From assembly GCA_016794035.1 (NCBI GenBank), contig JAEUHS010000019.1, forward strand, positions 126,247 through 168,628: DNA of 42,382 nucleotides. The letters run 5' to 3'. A program made the position numbers and the translations under genes. Of the stretch, positions 28,482 through 36,810 are shown piece by piece (the first letter of the stretch is position 1; every line of letters starts with the position of its first letter). A model generated the notes under the pieces. That model was not told where the DNA came from. It saw only the letters and a program-made list of their open reading frames with translations, and ran no database searches. This DNA comes from Planctomycetota bacterium (lineage in GTDB: Bacteria > Planctomycetota > UBA1135 > UBA2386).

Positions 28482-28912
28482 TGGACCATCGCCTCACCTT
28501 TCCGCCGCGCGCCAGCGTGCTGACGCAGCTGCGGGTCCGGGTGCGCGCGCTGGCGGTCCGGATGGGCGCCTCGGTCGAGACCGGCGACAGGCTGGCGCTC
28601 GTGGTCGACGAACTGGTGAACAACGCCGTCGAACACGGGGCCGTGTACCGCCAGCACGGCCTCGACCTCGCGCTGGAACTGCACGTCGCCGGCGATCGCA
28701 CCCGGATCGAGTTCTTCGATCCGGAGATGCCGATCGAGTTCGTCAAGGAGCTGGCGCGCGCGCTGTCGGCCTCCGCCGGTGGGCTGCCCTCGCTCGCCAG
28801 CGAGCGCGGACGCGGTCTGTTCCTGATGTCGATCTACCTCGACGACCTGCGCGTCGAGGTCGCGCCGTGCGGTGGGCTGCGCCTGGTCGGAACCGTGCAG
28901 AGCCACCCGTGA
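28481..28912 (+). CDS. RsbW-like HATPase domain protein
   Basis: 143 residues, a single HATPase_c_2 domain. N-box LVVDELVNNAVEHGA (Glu44, Asn47/48), FFDPEMP in the G1 position, and a G2-like box SERGRGLFLMSIYLDDLRVE. Such stand-alone GHKL ATPases act as serine kinases/anti-sigma factors (RsbW, SpoIIAB) or as regulatory parts of RsbU-type systems. No anti-anti-sigma STAS protein, PP2C phosphatase or sigma factor is adjacent, so its partner is unknown. Starts in the nadC stop (TGATG) and ends in the VanZ-like start (GTGA): it is translationally locked between the two. Confidence 0.87.
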   Translation: MDHRLTFPPRASVLTQLRVRVRALAVRMGASVETGDRLALVVDELVNNAVEHGAVYRQHGLDLALELHVAGDRTRIEFFDPEMPIEFVKELARALSASAGGLPSLASERGRGLFLMSIYLDDLRVEVAPCGGLRLVGTVQSHP

Positions 28913-29409
28913 GGGCCCGCGGCGACTGGTCCCGCGCGATCGTCGAGACGTGGCTGCGCCAGCCTGCCGCCGTGCGTGCCTGCCTGCCGCTGACGACCAT
29001 GGCGCTGTTGTGGTGGTCCTCGTCGCGCACGCCCACCGTGCTGGAGCCGAGTCAGCTGCGCGCCGTTCTGCACAACGGCATGCACGTCGTCGCCTACGCC
29101 GCGCTGGCCGGCAGCTGGCTCCTGGCTCTGGTCCGTGGCGACGACCCGCATCGGCGCCTGACGAAGGCCGTGGTCGCGAGCTTCCTGCTGTCCGTCGCAT
29201 ACGGCGCCGTCGACGAGCTGCATCAGTCCTTCGTGCCGGGCCGGGACTGTTCGATCTCCGACTGGATGACCGACGGGGCGGGTTCGGCGCTGGCCCTGAT
29301 GGTGCTGCGATGGCACCTGGGTGTCGGCACCGTCTCCTGGCCGCACCTCGCGCTCCTGGTCGCGACCTGCCTCGCCTGCGTCGCGTTCGCCACCTGGGGT
29401 CCTTGGTGA
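28909..29409 (+). CDS. VanZ-like family membrane protein
   Basis: 166 residues from GTG 28909 (GTGA overlap). Four hydrophobic segments: ACLPLTTMALLWWSS, GMHVVAYAALAGSWLLALV, LTKAVVASFLLSVAYGAVDELHQSF, and a C-terminal pair ending LLVATCLACVAFATWGPW. The VanZ-like signature is clear: H-x-x-x-Y in NGMHVVAYAAL, and YGAVDELHQSFVPGRDCSISDWMTDGAGSALALM. VanZ gives low-level teicoplanin resistance, but most family members have no known role. Last gene of the operon beginning at 25071. Confidence 0.9.
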   Translation: MRARGDWSRAIVETWLRQPAAVRACLPLTTMALLWWSSSRTPTVLEPSQLRAVLHNGMHVVAYAALAGSWLLALVRGDDPHRRLTKAVVASFLLSVAYGAVDELHQSFVPGRDCSISDWMTDGAGSALALMVLRWHLGVGTVSWPHLALLVATCLACVAFATWGPW

Positions 29410-29488
29410 GGCGGCTTGGCCGCGGGCGTGGCCCGGCCGGCCGCACTTTCCGCAACACGGCCGCCCGCGCGGCGCTGTTGGGGGTGCC

Positions 29489-29884
29489 ATGATGCGATTC
29501 CCTCTGTTCTGTGTGGTGGCCCTGCTCGGGGCCGCCGTTTCGGCGCCCGCCCAGATCTCCGTCGAGGGAAGGATCGGCCGCCACGTCATCGGTCAGGTCG
29601 TCGTCGGCCAGCGCGACCACGACCACGGCCACCGCGGATCACGCGGCAACCCCGTGCCGGTGCGCCGCGTACAGGTGGCTCCGCGCGGCCACTGGGACAC
29701 GGTGCAGGAGCGGTACCTGGTGCCCGGCTACTGGGACGAACAGCACGTGCCGCCGACCTACGGCTGGATCTTCGACTCCTGCGGCCACCGTCGCTGGGCA
29801 GTGGTCGATGCCGGCGGCTGCCGCCGGGTGTGGGTGCCAGCGCGCTGGGAGACCCGCACGCGCCGCGTCTGGGTGCCCTGCTGA
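29489..29884 (+). CDS. Small secreted basic/aromatic protein
   Basis: 131 residues. Signal peptide MMRFPLFCVVALLGAAVSAPAQ; mature part starts ISVEGRIG. A His/Arg patch (QRDHDHGHRGSRG near 50) is followed by recurring Trp-containing units: GHWDTVQERYLVPGYWDE, YGWIFDSCGHRRWAVVDAGG, RRVWVPARWETRTRRVWVPC, where RRVWVP occurs twice. This resembles the short extracytoplasmic repeats (YxxGxW-like) of GC-rich bacteria, with three Cys that could form disulfides. GGGGGTG before the ATG may serve as ribosome site; a second ATG is the next codon. Function unknown. Nothing of note in the 79 bp before it. Confidence 0.75.
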   Translation: MMRFPLFCVVALLGAAVSAPAQISVEGRIGRHVIGQVVVGQRDHDHGHRGSRGNPVPVRRVQVAPRGHWDTVQERYLVPGYWDEQHVPPTYGWIFDSCGHRRWAVVDAGGCRRVWVPARWETRTRRVWVPC

Positions 29885-29999
29885 GCCGCGCCGCGGGCGC
29901 GCACTGCCGCGAGCCGGGTCGCCGTCGGGCGGCCCGGCTCGTGTCGTTTTCGGGCCCCCGGTCGAACGGCGAAGCGTGGCGCCACGATCCGCTGCCTGC

Positions 30000-30005
30000 T
30001 AGACA
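30000..30005 (+). promoter_or_regulatory. Putative -10 hexamer (TAGACA) of purB
   Basis: TAGACA ends 7 nt before the purB ATG at 30013. There is no Shine-Dalgarno in between. The last base departs from TANNNT, and the best -35 (TGGCGC at 29977, 17 bp spacer) is weak. Confidence 0.4.
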
Positions 30006-30012
30006 CAGACGC

Positions 30013-31449
30013 ATGAGCGACCGCGGCGACCGGTTCGACCATCCGCTGATCGAGCGCTATGCCAGCCCGGAGATGGCACGGCTGTTCTCGCCGCGTGAGC
30101 GCCACACGACCTGGCGCGACCTCTGGATCTGCCTCGCCGAGGCCGAACACGAGCTGGGCTTCCCGGTCTCCCGCGAACAGATCGCGGAGCTGCGCCAGGT
30201 TCGCGACCGCTTCGACTGGGATCGGGTGGCCCAGCTCGAGAAGGAGCTGCGCCACGACGTGATGGCGCACGTGCATCACTACGGCGAGCTGGCGCCGAAG
30301 GCGCGGCCGATCATCCACCTCGGCGCGACCAGCTGCTTCGTCACCGACAACGGTGACCTGATGCTGTACCGCCGCGCGCTGCGCATGGTCGAGCAGCGGC
30401 TCGGCGCGGCGCTGAAGGCGCTGGCGGCGTTCGCCGAGACCTGGAAGGAACAGCCGTGCCTCGGCTACACGCACTTCCAGGTCGCGCAACCGGTCACGGT
30501 CGGCAAGCGCGCGTGCCTGTGGGCGCAGGACTTCGTGCTCGATCTCGACGAAGTGCAGCGCGTGGCCGAGTGGCTGCCGTTCCGCGGCGTCAAGGGCACG
30601 ACGGGCACCCAGGCGACCTTCCTGCTGCTCGCCAACGGCGACCACGGCAAGGTCGAGGAACTCGATCGCCGCGTCACGCGGGCGATGGGCTTCGCCAGGT
30701 CGATCCCGATCAGCGGCCAGACCTACACCCGCAAGCTCGACTGGTCGATCCACCAGGTGCTGTCGGCGATCGCGCAGTCGGCCACCAAGTTCGCGACCGA
30801 CGTGCGCTTGTTGTCGCACGAGGGCGAGATCGAGGAGCCGAGCGAGTCGAAACAGATCGGCAGCTCGGCGATGGCATACAAGAAGAACCCGATGCGCTGC
30901 GAACGCATCTGCTCGCTGGCCCGCTACGTGATCGAGGTCGCGACCACCAGCGCGCACACGGCCGCCAATCAGTGGCTCGAACGCACGCTCGACGACTCGG
31001 CCGTGCGCCGGATCGCGCTGCCGGAGGCGTTCCTCGCCATCGACGGCATCCTGATGTTGATCGAGAACGTGGCCAAGGGCCTGGTCGTCTACCCGCGCGT
31101 GATCGAGAAGAAGCTGCGCGAGCAGCTGCCGTTCCTGGCGACCGAGGAGATCCTGATGGCCGGCGTCGCCGCCGGCGGCGACAGGCAGGATCTGCACGAA
31201 CGCGTGCGCGTGCACAGCCGCGCCGCCGCGCAGGCCGTGAAGGCCGAGGGGCGCGACAATCCGCTGATGCAGCTGATCGCCGACGATCCTGCGTTCGCCG
31301 CGATCCGCGGCACGCTGCCGGGCCTGGTGGAGCCGCGACGGTTCGTCGGTCGCTCGGCCGAGCAGGTGGTCGCGTTCGTGCGCGACGAGGTCGCACCGCG
31401 GCTCTCGCGGTTGCCGGCCGCCCGTCTCGGCAGCGACATCCGCGTGTGA
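30013..31449 (+). CDS. purB: Adenylosuccinate lyase
   Basis: 478 residues. It cleaves SAICAR and adenylosuccinate in purine synthesis. Fumarase/aspartase-superfamily fold with HDVMAHVHHYGELAP near 78, HLGATSCFVTDNGDL near 103, GYTHFQVAQPVTVGKR (catalytic His region) near 153, and the signature loop GSSAMAYKKNPMRCERICSLARY near 286, where the usual Pro after Met is Ala. Length and the MAYKKNPMR form match the longer, eukaryote-like PurB group rather than the B. subtilis type. ATG 30013 follows a TAGACA hexamer. Ends 24 bp from the convergent DHOD-like gene. Confidence 0.95.
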   Translation: MSDRGDRFDHPLIERYASPEMARLFSPRERHTTWRDLWICLAEAEHELGFPVSREQIAELRQVRDRFDWDRVAQLEKELRHDVMAHVHHYGELAPKARPIIHLGATSCFVTDNGDLMLYRRALRMVEQRLGAALKALAAFAETWKEQPCLGYTHFQVAQPVTVGKRACLWAQDFVLDLDEVQRVAEWLPFRGVKGTTGTQATFLLLANGDHGKVEELDRRVTRAMGFARSIPISGQTYTRKLDWSIHQVLSAIAQSATKFATDVRLLSHEGEIEEPSESKQIGSSAMAYKKNPMRCERICSLARYVIEVATTSAHTAANQWLERTLDDSAVRRIALPEAFLAIDGILMLIENVAKGLVVYPRVIEKKLREQLPFLATEEILMAGVAAGGDRQDLHERVRVHSRAAAQAVKAEGRDNPLMQLIADDPAFAAIRGTLPGLVEPRRFVGRSAEQVVAFVRDEVAPRLSRLPAARLGSDIRV

Positions 31450-31473
31450 GCGGACCCGCCGGCACGACGTCGA

Positions 31474-32469
31474 TCACTCGATGCGGTACGTCTGCAGCGT
31501 CCGCATGTAGTTGACGCGCTCGAAGGCCTTGGGGTCCGGCGTGCGACTGCTGTCCATGCTGCCGCGCATCTGGCGCAGCGACTCGTAGTCGTGGTCGCGC
31601 AGCCACTGGGAGACCTCGTCGCACAGCACCGCGATCCTGCCCATGCCGCCCCGCAGCAGCGCAGTGACGAGCTGCACCGCGTGTGCGCCGCACATCATCG
31701 CCTTGATCGCGTCGGTGGCGGTCTGCACGCCGCCGGACACCGCGAGGCCGACGCGCAGCTGACCCGACAGCAATCCGAGCCAGCGCAGCCGGAGCAGCAG
31801 CTCGCTGCGCTGCGACAGTTCGAGGTGGGTCTTCATCTCGAGCGCCTCGAGGTCGACGTCGGGCTCGAAGAAGCGATTGAACAGCACCAGGCCGTCGGCG
31901 CCGGCGTGCTCGAGTCGCAGGGCGAAGTGCACCAGCGCCGTGTAGAACGGCGACAGCTTGACGGCCACCGGGATGCGCAGCGACTCCGTCACGCGCTGCA
32001 CGATCGCCACGGCGCGATCCTCCAGCTCCGCACCGCTCTCGCCGGGATCCGTCGCGACCGCGTACAGGTTCAGTTCCAGCGCGTCCGCACCCGCTTCCTC
32101 GATGCGTCGCGCATGGTCGATCCAGCCGCCCTCGGTGTGGCCGTTCAACGAGGCGATCACCGGCACGTCGACGGCCGCCTTCACCGATTCCAGGTGCGCC
32201 AGGTATTCGTCGGGCCCGAACACGCTGTCGTCGGCCGCCGGCAGATACGACATCGCCTCGCCGTGGGCCTCGGTGTGACCGAACACCGCCTGGTGGTGCG
32301 CCAGCGCCTCCAGGTCGATCTGCTCCTCGAACAGGGAGCGCAACACGATGCCGGCGATGCCGGCGTCGGCGAGTCGCTGGCAGCGTTCGACCGTGTCGGC
32401 GAGCGGCGAGGCCCCGGCCAGGAACGGGTGCGGCAGGGACAGGCCGAGGTACTTGGTCGACAGATCCAT
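31474..32469 (-). CDS. Dihydroorotate dehydrogenase-like FMN flavoprotein next to PFOR
   Basis: 331 residues, TIM-barrel of the DHOD class 1 type: MDLSTKYLGLSLPHPFLAGASPLADT, PVIASLNGHTEGGWIDHARRIEEAGADALELNLY, IPVAVKLSPFY, GADGLVLFNRFFEPDVD, and the FMN-phosphate region LAVSGGVQTATDAIKAMMCGAHAVQL. The catalytic loop of true DHODs (N-x-S/C-P-N after the ELN strand) is not there (ELNLYAVATDPG), so orotate synthesis is unlikely. It starts 2 bp after nifJ ends, so it is surely in its operon; I infer an oxidoreductase working with pyruvate:ferredoxin oxidoreductase. The substrate is unknown. Confidence 0.88.
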   Translation of the reverse strand: MDLSTKYLGLSLPHPFLAGASPLADTVERCQRLADAGIAGIVLRSLFEEQIDLEALAHHQAVFGHTEAHGEAMSYLPAADDSVFGPDEYLAHLESVKAAVDVPVIASLNGHTEGGWIDHARRIEEAGADALELNLYAVATDPGESGAELEDRAVAIVQRVTESLRIPVAVKLSPFYTALVHFALRLEHAGADGLVLFNRFFEPDVDLEALEMKTHLELSQRSELLLRLRWLGLLSGQLRVGLAVSGGVQTATDAIKAMMCGAHAVQLVTALLRGGMGRIAVLCDEVSQWLRDHDYESLRQMRGSMDSSRTPDPKAFERVNYMRTLQTYRIE

Positions 32470-32471
32470 GG

Positions 32472-35400
32472 TCAGGCCTCCTCGGTACCGTTCGGTGTCG
32501 CAGCGGTCGCGGTCGCGGGTGACGACGCCGGGAAGCGCAGTTGCGCGATGTGCTGATAGACCGCCATGCGGCGCACGGCGGCGCGCTGCGCTCCCGCTGC
32601 GTAGCGCCGGAAGCCGGCCGGATCGATCTTCTCGACCATGCGGAAGCGCGCCTCGTTGCGCATGTAGTCGGCGACCGGGATGCTGCCGCCGGGGGTGTCG
32701 ACGACCAGCGGCGGTTCGCCGCGGTCCGCGTGCGCCGGGTCGTAGCGGAACAGCGGCCAGACGCCGCTCTGCACCGCGCGGCGCTGCTGGTCGCCACCGA
32801 ACACCAGGTCGTAGCCGTGGGCGATGCACGGGCTGTAGGCGATCACCAGCGATGGGCCCGGATACGCCTCGGCCTCGCGCAGCACGCGCACCGTGTGGGC
32901 GTCCTGGGCGCCGATCGCCACGCTGGCGACGTAGACGTGGCCGTAGTTGATCGCCATCAGGCCGAGATCCTTCTTGTCGACGGCCTTGCCGCGGCTGGCG
33001 AACTTCGCGGCGGCGCCCAGCGGCGTCGCCTTCGACGCCTGGCCGCCGGTGTTGCTGTAGACCTCGGTGTCCAGCACCAGCACGTTGACGTCGTGCGACA
33101 TCGACAGCACGTGGTCGAGGCCGCCGTAGCCGATGTCGAACGCCCAGCCGTCGCCGCCGACCAGCCACACGCTCTTCGGCACCAGGTAGTCGGCGAGCGC
33201 GATCAGCTCCTTCGCCTCGGGCAGATCGAGTCCCGCCAGTCGGCGGCGCAGTTCCGCGACCCGCTGCCGCTGTGCGGCGAGCCACGCTTCGGCGCGAGCG
33301 TGCGGCTCCAGCAGGTCGGCGACCAGCAGGTCGGCGTCCAGCCAGTCGGCGAGCCCGCGCAGCAGCTTGCCGGCGCGCGCGGCCAGCATGTCGACCGACA
33401 GCCGCATGCCGAGGCCGAACTCCGCGTTGTCCTCGAACAGCGAGTTGGCCCACGCGGGGCCGCGGCCGGCCGCGTCCTTCGCCCACGGCGTCGTCGGCAG
33501 GTTGCCGCCGTAGATCGACGAGCAGCCGGTGGCGTTGGCGACCATCAGTCGGTCGCCGAACAGCTGCGTCAGCAGTTTCAGGTACGGGGTCTCACCGCAG
33601 CCGGCGCAGGCACCCGAGAACTCGAACAACGGTTGCAGCAGCTGGCTGCCCTTGACGTCGAGTTTGGCGACCGCCGCGCGGTCGACTTCCGGCAGCGCCA
33701 GGAACGTCGCGAAGCGCTGGCGTTCGCGATCACGCACGTCGCGCACCGGCGTCATCTCGAGCGCCTTGTGCCGCGGCTTCGTCTTGTCCTTGGCCGGGCA
33801 CACCTGCACGCACAGGCCGCAGCCGGTGCAGTCGTCGGGGGCGACCTGGATCGTGTAGCGCTGGCCGGGGAAGTCGTGGCCGCGCCACGCCTGCGACGGC
33901 AGGTCGGCCACCGACAGCGCCGGCTCGTAGACCTTGGCGCGGATCGCGGCGTGCGGGCACATCAGCGCGCACTTGTTGCACTGGATGCAGATCGCCTCGT
34001 CCCAGACCGGGATCGTCGCGGCGATGCCGCGCTTCTCCCAGCGCGCCGTGTCGGTGGGCCACGTGCCGTCGGGTGGGAACGCGCTGCACGGCAGCAGTTC
34101 GCCCTTGCCGGCGAGCATCGCGGCCGTCACGCGCTGCACGAACTCCGGCGCGCTCGCGGCGACCGTCGGCGGGCGGTGGCGGCCGGCATCGGCGTCGGCG
34201 GCGGGCAGAGGAACCGCGTGCAAGTGGGCCAACGAGCCATCGACGGCGGCGAAGTTGCGGCGCACGACCTCCTCGCCCTTCTTGTCGTAGCTGTTCTGGA
34301 TCGACTGCTTGATGAGGCGCACGGCTTCGTCGCGCGGCAGTACGTCCGCCAGCGCGAAGAAGCACACCTGCATGATCGTGTTGATGCGGTTGCCGACGCC
34401 GGCCGCGGCGGCGACCGCGGCGGCGTCGATCGCGAACACACGCAGTCCGAGTGCGCGGACGCGGGCCTGAACCTCGACCGGCAGCTCCGCCCAGACCCGA
34501 TCGGGCGGGAACGGGGCGTTCAGCAGCAACGTCGCGCCCGGGGCCGCGAGGTCGAGCACGTCGTAGCGCTCGAGGAACCCGAACTGGTGGCAGGCGACGA
34601 AACCGGCTCGGCGGATCAGATAGGGCGCTTCGAAGTGCCGGCGCCCGAAGCGCAGGTGCGAGATCGTGATCGCGCCCGACTTCTTGCTGTCGTAGACGAA
34701 GAAGCCCTGCGCGTGACGGTCCGTCGCCTCGCCGAGGATCTTGATCGAGTTCTTGTTGGCGCCCACCGTGCCGTCGGCACCGAGGCCGAAGAAGACCGCC
34801 TCGGTGCGCCCATCGCACGGCAGCTCGAAGTCGGCGTCGAACGGCAGCGAACGACGGGTGACGTCGTCGGTGATGCCGACCGTGAACGACCCGTGCGGCG
34901 AGTCCTGGCCCAGGTGGGCGAAGACCGCCATGACCATCGCCGGGGTGAACTCCTTGCCCGACAGCCCATAGCGACCGCCGGTCACACGCGGCGTCGCTCG
35001 CCAGGTCGCGCTCCCGTCCTGTTCCGCCCAGCGGATCGCTGCCAACACGTCGAGGCACAGCGGTTCGGCCGGGGAGCCGGGTTCCTTGGTGCGATCGAGC
35101 ACGGCGATCGATCGCACGGTCGAGGGCAGGGCCGCGGCGAACCACGCGCTCGCGAATGGCCGGTAGAGCCGCACCTGCACCAGGCCGACCCGTTCCCCGT
35201 GCGCGACCAGGTGTTCGACGGTGCTGCGCACGGTCTCGGCCGCGGAGCCCATGACGACGACGACGCGCTCGGCTTCGGCGTGACCGTGGTACTGGAACGG
35301 CTGGTAGCTGCGGCCGGTGCGCGCCGCGAAGGCCGCCATCGCATCCCGGACCGCCTGTGGGCACGCGTCGTGGAACGGATTGCTCGCTTCGCGTGCCTGG

Positions 35401-36080
35401 AAGAACACGTCCGGGTTCTGCGCGCTGCCGCGCAGCACCGGCCGATCCGGCAGCAAGGCGCGCTGGCGATGGGCATGGATCTGCACCGGGTCGATCAGCG
35501 CCCGCAGATCGTCGTCGGTCAGCAACGTGATCTTGGCGACCTCGTGCGAGGTGCGGAAGCCGTCGAAGAAATGCACGAACGGCACCCGGCTGGTCAGCGT
35601 CACGGCGTGGGCGATGCACGCCAGGTCCTGCGCTTCCTGCACGTTCGCCGAGCACAGCATCGCGCAGCCGGTCTGTCGGCACGCCATCACGTCGCTGTGG
35701 TCACCGAAGATCGACAGCGCGTGCGTCGCCACCGTGCGGGCCGCGACGTGCATGACGAACGGCAGCAGCTCGCCGGCGAGCTTGTACAGCGTCGGGATCA
35801 TCAGCAGCAGGCCCTGCGACGCGGTGAACGTCACCGCCAACGAGCCGGCCTGCAGCGCACCGTGCACGGCGCCGGCGGCGCCGCCTTCGCTCTGCATCTC
35901 GACGATGGTCGGCACGGTGCCGAACACGTTCGGCTGGTCCTTGGCGGCCCATTCGTCGGCGAGTTCGCCCATCGCCGACGAAGGCGTGATCGGATAGATC
36001 GCGGCGACCTCGGACAGGCGATAGGCGACCCGGGCGACGGCCTCGTTGCCGTCGATGGTCGCGGTGCGCGACGTGGACAT
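32472..36080 (-). CDS. nifJ: Pyruvate:ferredoxin (flavodoxin) oxidoreductase, single-chain
   Basis: 1202 residues, all domains fused as in NifJ/PFOR. It oxidises pyruvate with CoA to acetyl-CoA and CO2, reducing ferredoxin or flavodoxin. N-terminal pyrimidine-binding domain (DGNEAVARVAYRLSEVAAIYPITPSS), domain II, gamma domain (FFGLGADGTVGANKNSIKIL), a two-[4Fe-4S] ferredoxin domain with CIQCNKCALMCP near 697 and CTGCGLCVQVCP near 750, and the TPP domain with GACAGCGETPY near 823 and GGDGWAFDIGYGG. All cluster cysteines are intact. ATG 36080 begins the family's first strand. Suggests fermentative or anaerobic pyruvate use. Divergent from hutD. Confidence 0.97.
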   Translation of the reverse strand: MSTSRTATIDGNEAVARVAYRLSEVAAIYPITPSSAMGELADEWAAKDQPNVFGTVPTIVEMQSEGGAAGAVHGALQAGSLAVTFTASQGLLLMIPTLYKLAGELLPFVMHVAARTVATHALSIFGDHSDVMACRQTGCAMLCSANVQEAQDLACIAHAVTLTSRVPFVHFFDGFRTSHEVAKITLLTDDDLRALIDPVQIHAHRQRALLPDRPVLRGSAQNPDVFFQAREASNPFHDACPQAVRDAMAAFAARTGRSYQPFQYHGHAEAERVVVVMGSAAETVRSTVEHLVAHGERVGLVQVRLYRPFASAWFAAALPSTVRSIAVLDRTKEPGSPAEPLCLDVLAAIRWAEQDGSATWRATPRVTGGRYGLSGKEFTPAMVMAVFAHLGQDSPHGSFTVGITDDVTRRSLPFDADFELPCDGRTEAVFFGLGADGTVGANKNSIKILGEATDRHAQGFFVYDSKKSGAITISHLRFGRRHFEAPYLIRRAGFVACHQFGFLERYDVLDLAAPGATLLLNAPFPPDRVWAELPVEVQARVRALGLRVFAIDAAAVAAAAGVGNRINTIMQVCFFALADVLPRDEAVRLIKQSIQNSYDKKGEEVVRRNFAAVDGSLAHLHAVPLPAADADAGRHRPPTVAASAPEFVQRVTAAMLAGKGELLPCSAFPPDGTWPTDTARWEKRGIAATIPVWDEAICIQCNKCALMCPHAAIRAKVYEPALSVADLPSQAWRGHDFPGQRYTIQVAPDDCTGCGLCVQVCPAKDKTKPRHKALEMTPVRDVRDRERQRFATFLALPEVDRAAVAKLDVKGSQLLQPLFEFSGACAGCGETPYLKLLTQLFGDRLMVANATGCSSIYGGNLPTTPWAKDAAGRGPAWANSLFEDNAEFGLGMRLSVDMLAARAGKLLRGLADWLDADLLVADLLEPHARAEAWLAAQRQRVAELRRRLAGLDLPEAKELIALADYLVPKSVWLVGGDGWAFDIGYGGLDHVLSMSHDVNVLVLDTEVYSNTGGQASKATPLGAAAKFASRGKAVDKKDLGLMAINYGHVYVASVAIGAQDAHTVRVLREAEAYPGPSLVIAYSPCIAHGYDLVFGGDQQRRAVQSGVWPLFRYDPAHADRGEPPLVVDTPGGSIPVADYMRNEARFRMVEKIDPAGFRRYAAGAQRAAVRRMAVYQHIAQLRFPASSPATATAATPNGTEEA

Positions 36081-36178
36081 GCGGTTCCTCGGCTGGTGGC
36101 GTCCGGTGACGCGATGTGTGCGCCCATGCTCCCCCCGGTCCGGGTCGGTTTCGCGTGGGTCGTGGGGCGTAGGCCGTG

Positions 36179-36207
36179 TTGGTGGCGCGCCGGCGGCGGG
36201 CGACAAT
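36179..36207 (+). promoter_or_regulatory. Leaderless promoter of hutD/ves
   Basis: TTGGTG (36179-36184), exactly 17 bp spacer, GACAAT (36202-36207), then 6 nt to the GTG at 36214. Geometry is identical to the promoter at 3442. No ribosome-binding site could fit. nifJ diverges 100 bp away; its own leader (36081-36178) has GAGG 6 nt before its ATG but no obvious -10. Confidence 0.6.
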
Positions 36208-36213
36208 GTCCGC

Positions 36214-36810
36214 GTGTCGCGGATCGTGCACATCCCGTTGGCGGCGCAGCCCGTGATGCCGTGGGCGAACGGGCTCGGCGTGACGCGGCAGGTCGCGATC
36301 GATCCGCCCGATGCGTCGTTGGCGAGCGGTTTCCGCTGGCGCGTCAGCCGGGCCCAGGTCGCCGGCGACGGGCCGTTCTCCCGCTTCCCGGGCGTGGATC
36401 GCTCGCTCTGGCTGTTGCACGGCAACGGCCTGTCGCTCGACGTCGAGGGTCGTGAAGTGCGCCTCAGCCGCCGGCTGCAACGCTGCGATTTCGCCGGCGA
36501 AGCGGTCGTGCACGCCCGGTGCCTCGACGGGCCCATCGAAGACCTGAACCTGATGGTCGCGCGGGCCCGGACGCGCGCGACTGCGACCGTGCTCGTGTGC
36601 GAACCCGGCGGGGTCGTCGAATTGGAGCCCGCCGCCGAGCGGCTGCTGCTGGTCCTGGCCGGGAGCGTCGAATGGCCCGGCGGGCCGCTGCTGGCCAGCG
36701 GCGAGGCCATGCGCGTCGATGGCGGCGAGCCGCACTCGCTGCGAGCGGTCGCGGCGGGGCTCATCCTCGTGGCCGACTTCGAGGCCGTCCGTGCCCAAGG
36801 AGGGAACTGA
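36214..36810 (+). CDS. HutD/Ves family cupin protein
   Basis: 198 residues from GTG 36214, the position fixed by the promoter 6 nt upstream. Double-cupin family HutD/Ves: MPWANGLGVTRQVAIDP near the N-terminus (family MPWKNGGGxTRE), FRWRVSRAQVAGDGPFSRFPGVDRSLWLLHGNGLSL, and the C-terminal LLLVLAGSVEWPGGPLLASGEAMRVDGG. HutD is linked to histidine use in Pseudomonas and Ves to cold growth in E. coli; the molecular role is unsettled. No hut gene is near. It diverges from nifJ and lies before clpB in the same direction. Confidence 0.88.
   Translation: MSRIVHIPLAAQPVMPWANGLGVTRQVAIDPPDASLASGFRWRVSRAQVAGDGPFSRFPGVDRSLWLLHGNGLSLDVEGREVRLSRRLQRCDFAGEAVVHARCLDGPIEDLNLMVARARTRATATVLVCEPGGVVELEPAAERLLLVLAGSVEWPGGPLLASGEAMRVDGGEPHSLRAVAAGLILVADFEAVRAQGGN

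Noticed and set aside
31474..32469. Calling the flavoprotein pyrD
   Set aside because: The catalytic S/C-P-N loop is missing and the gene belongs to the nifJ operon.
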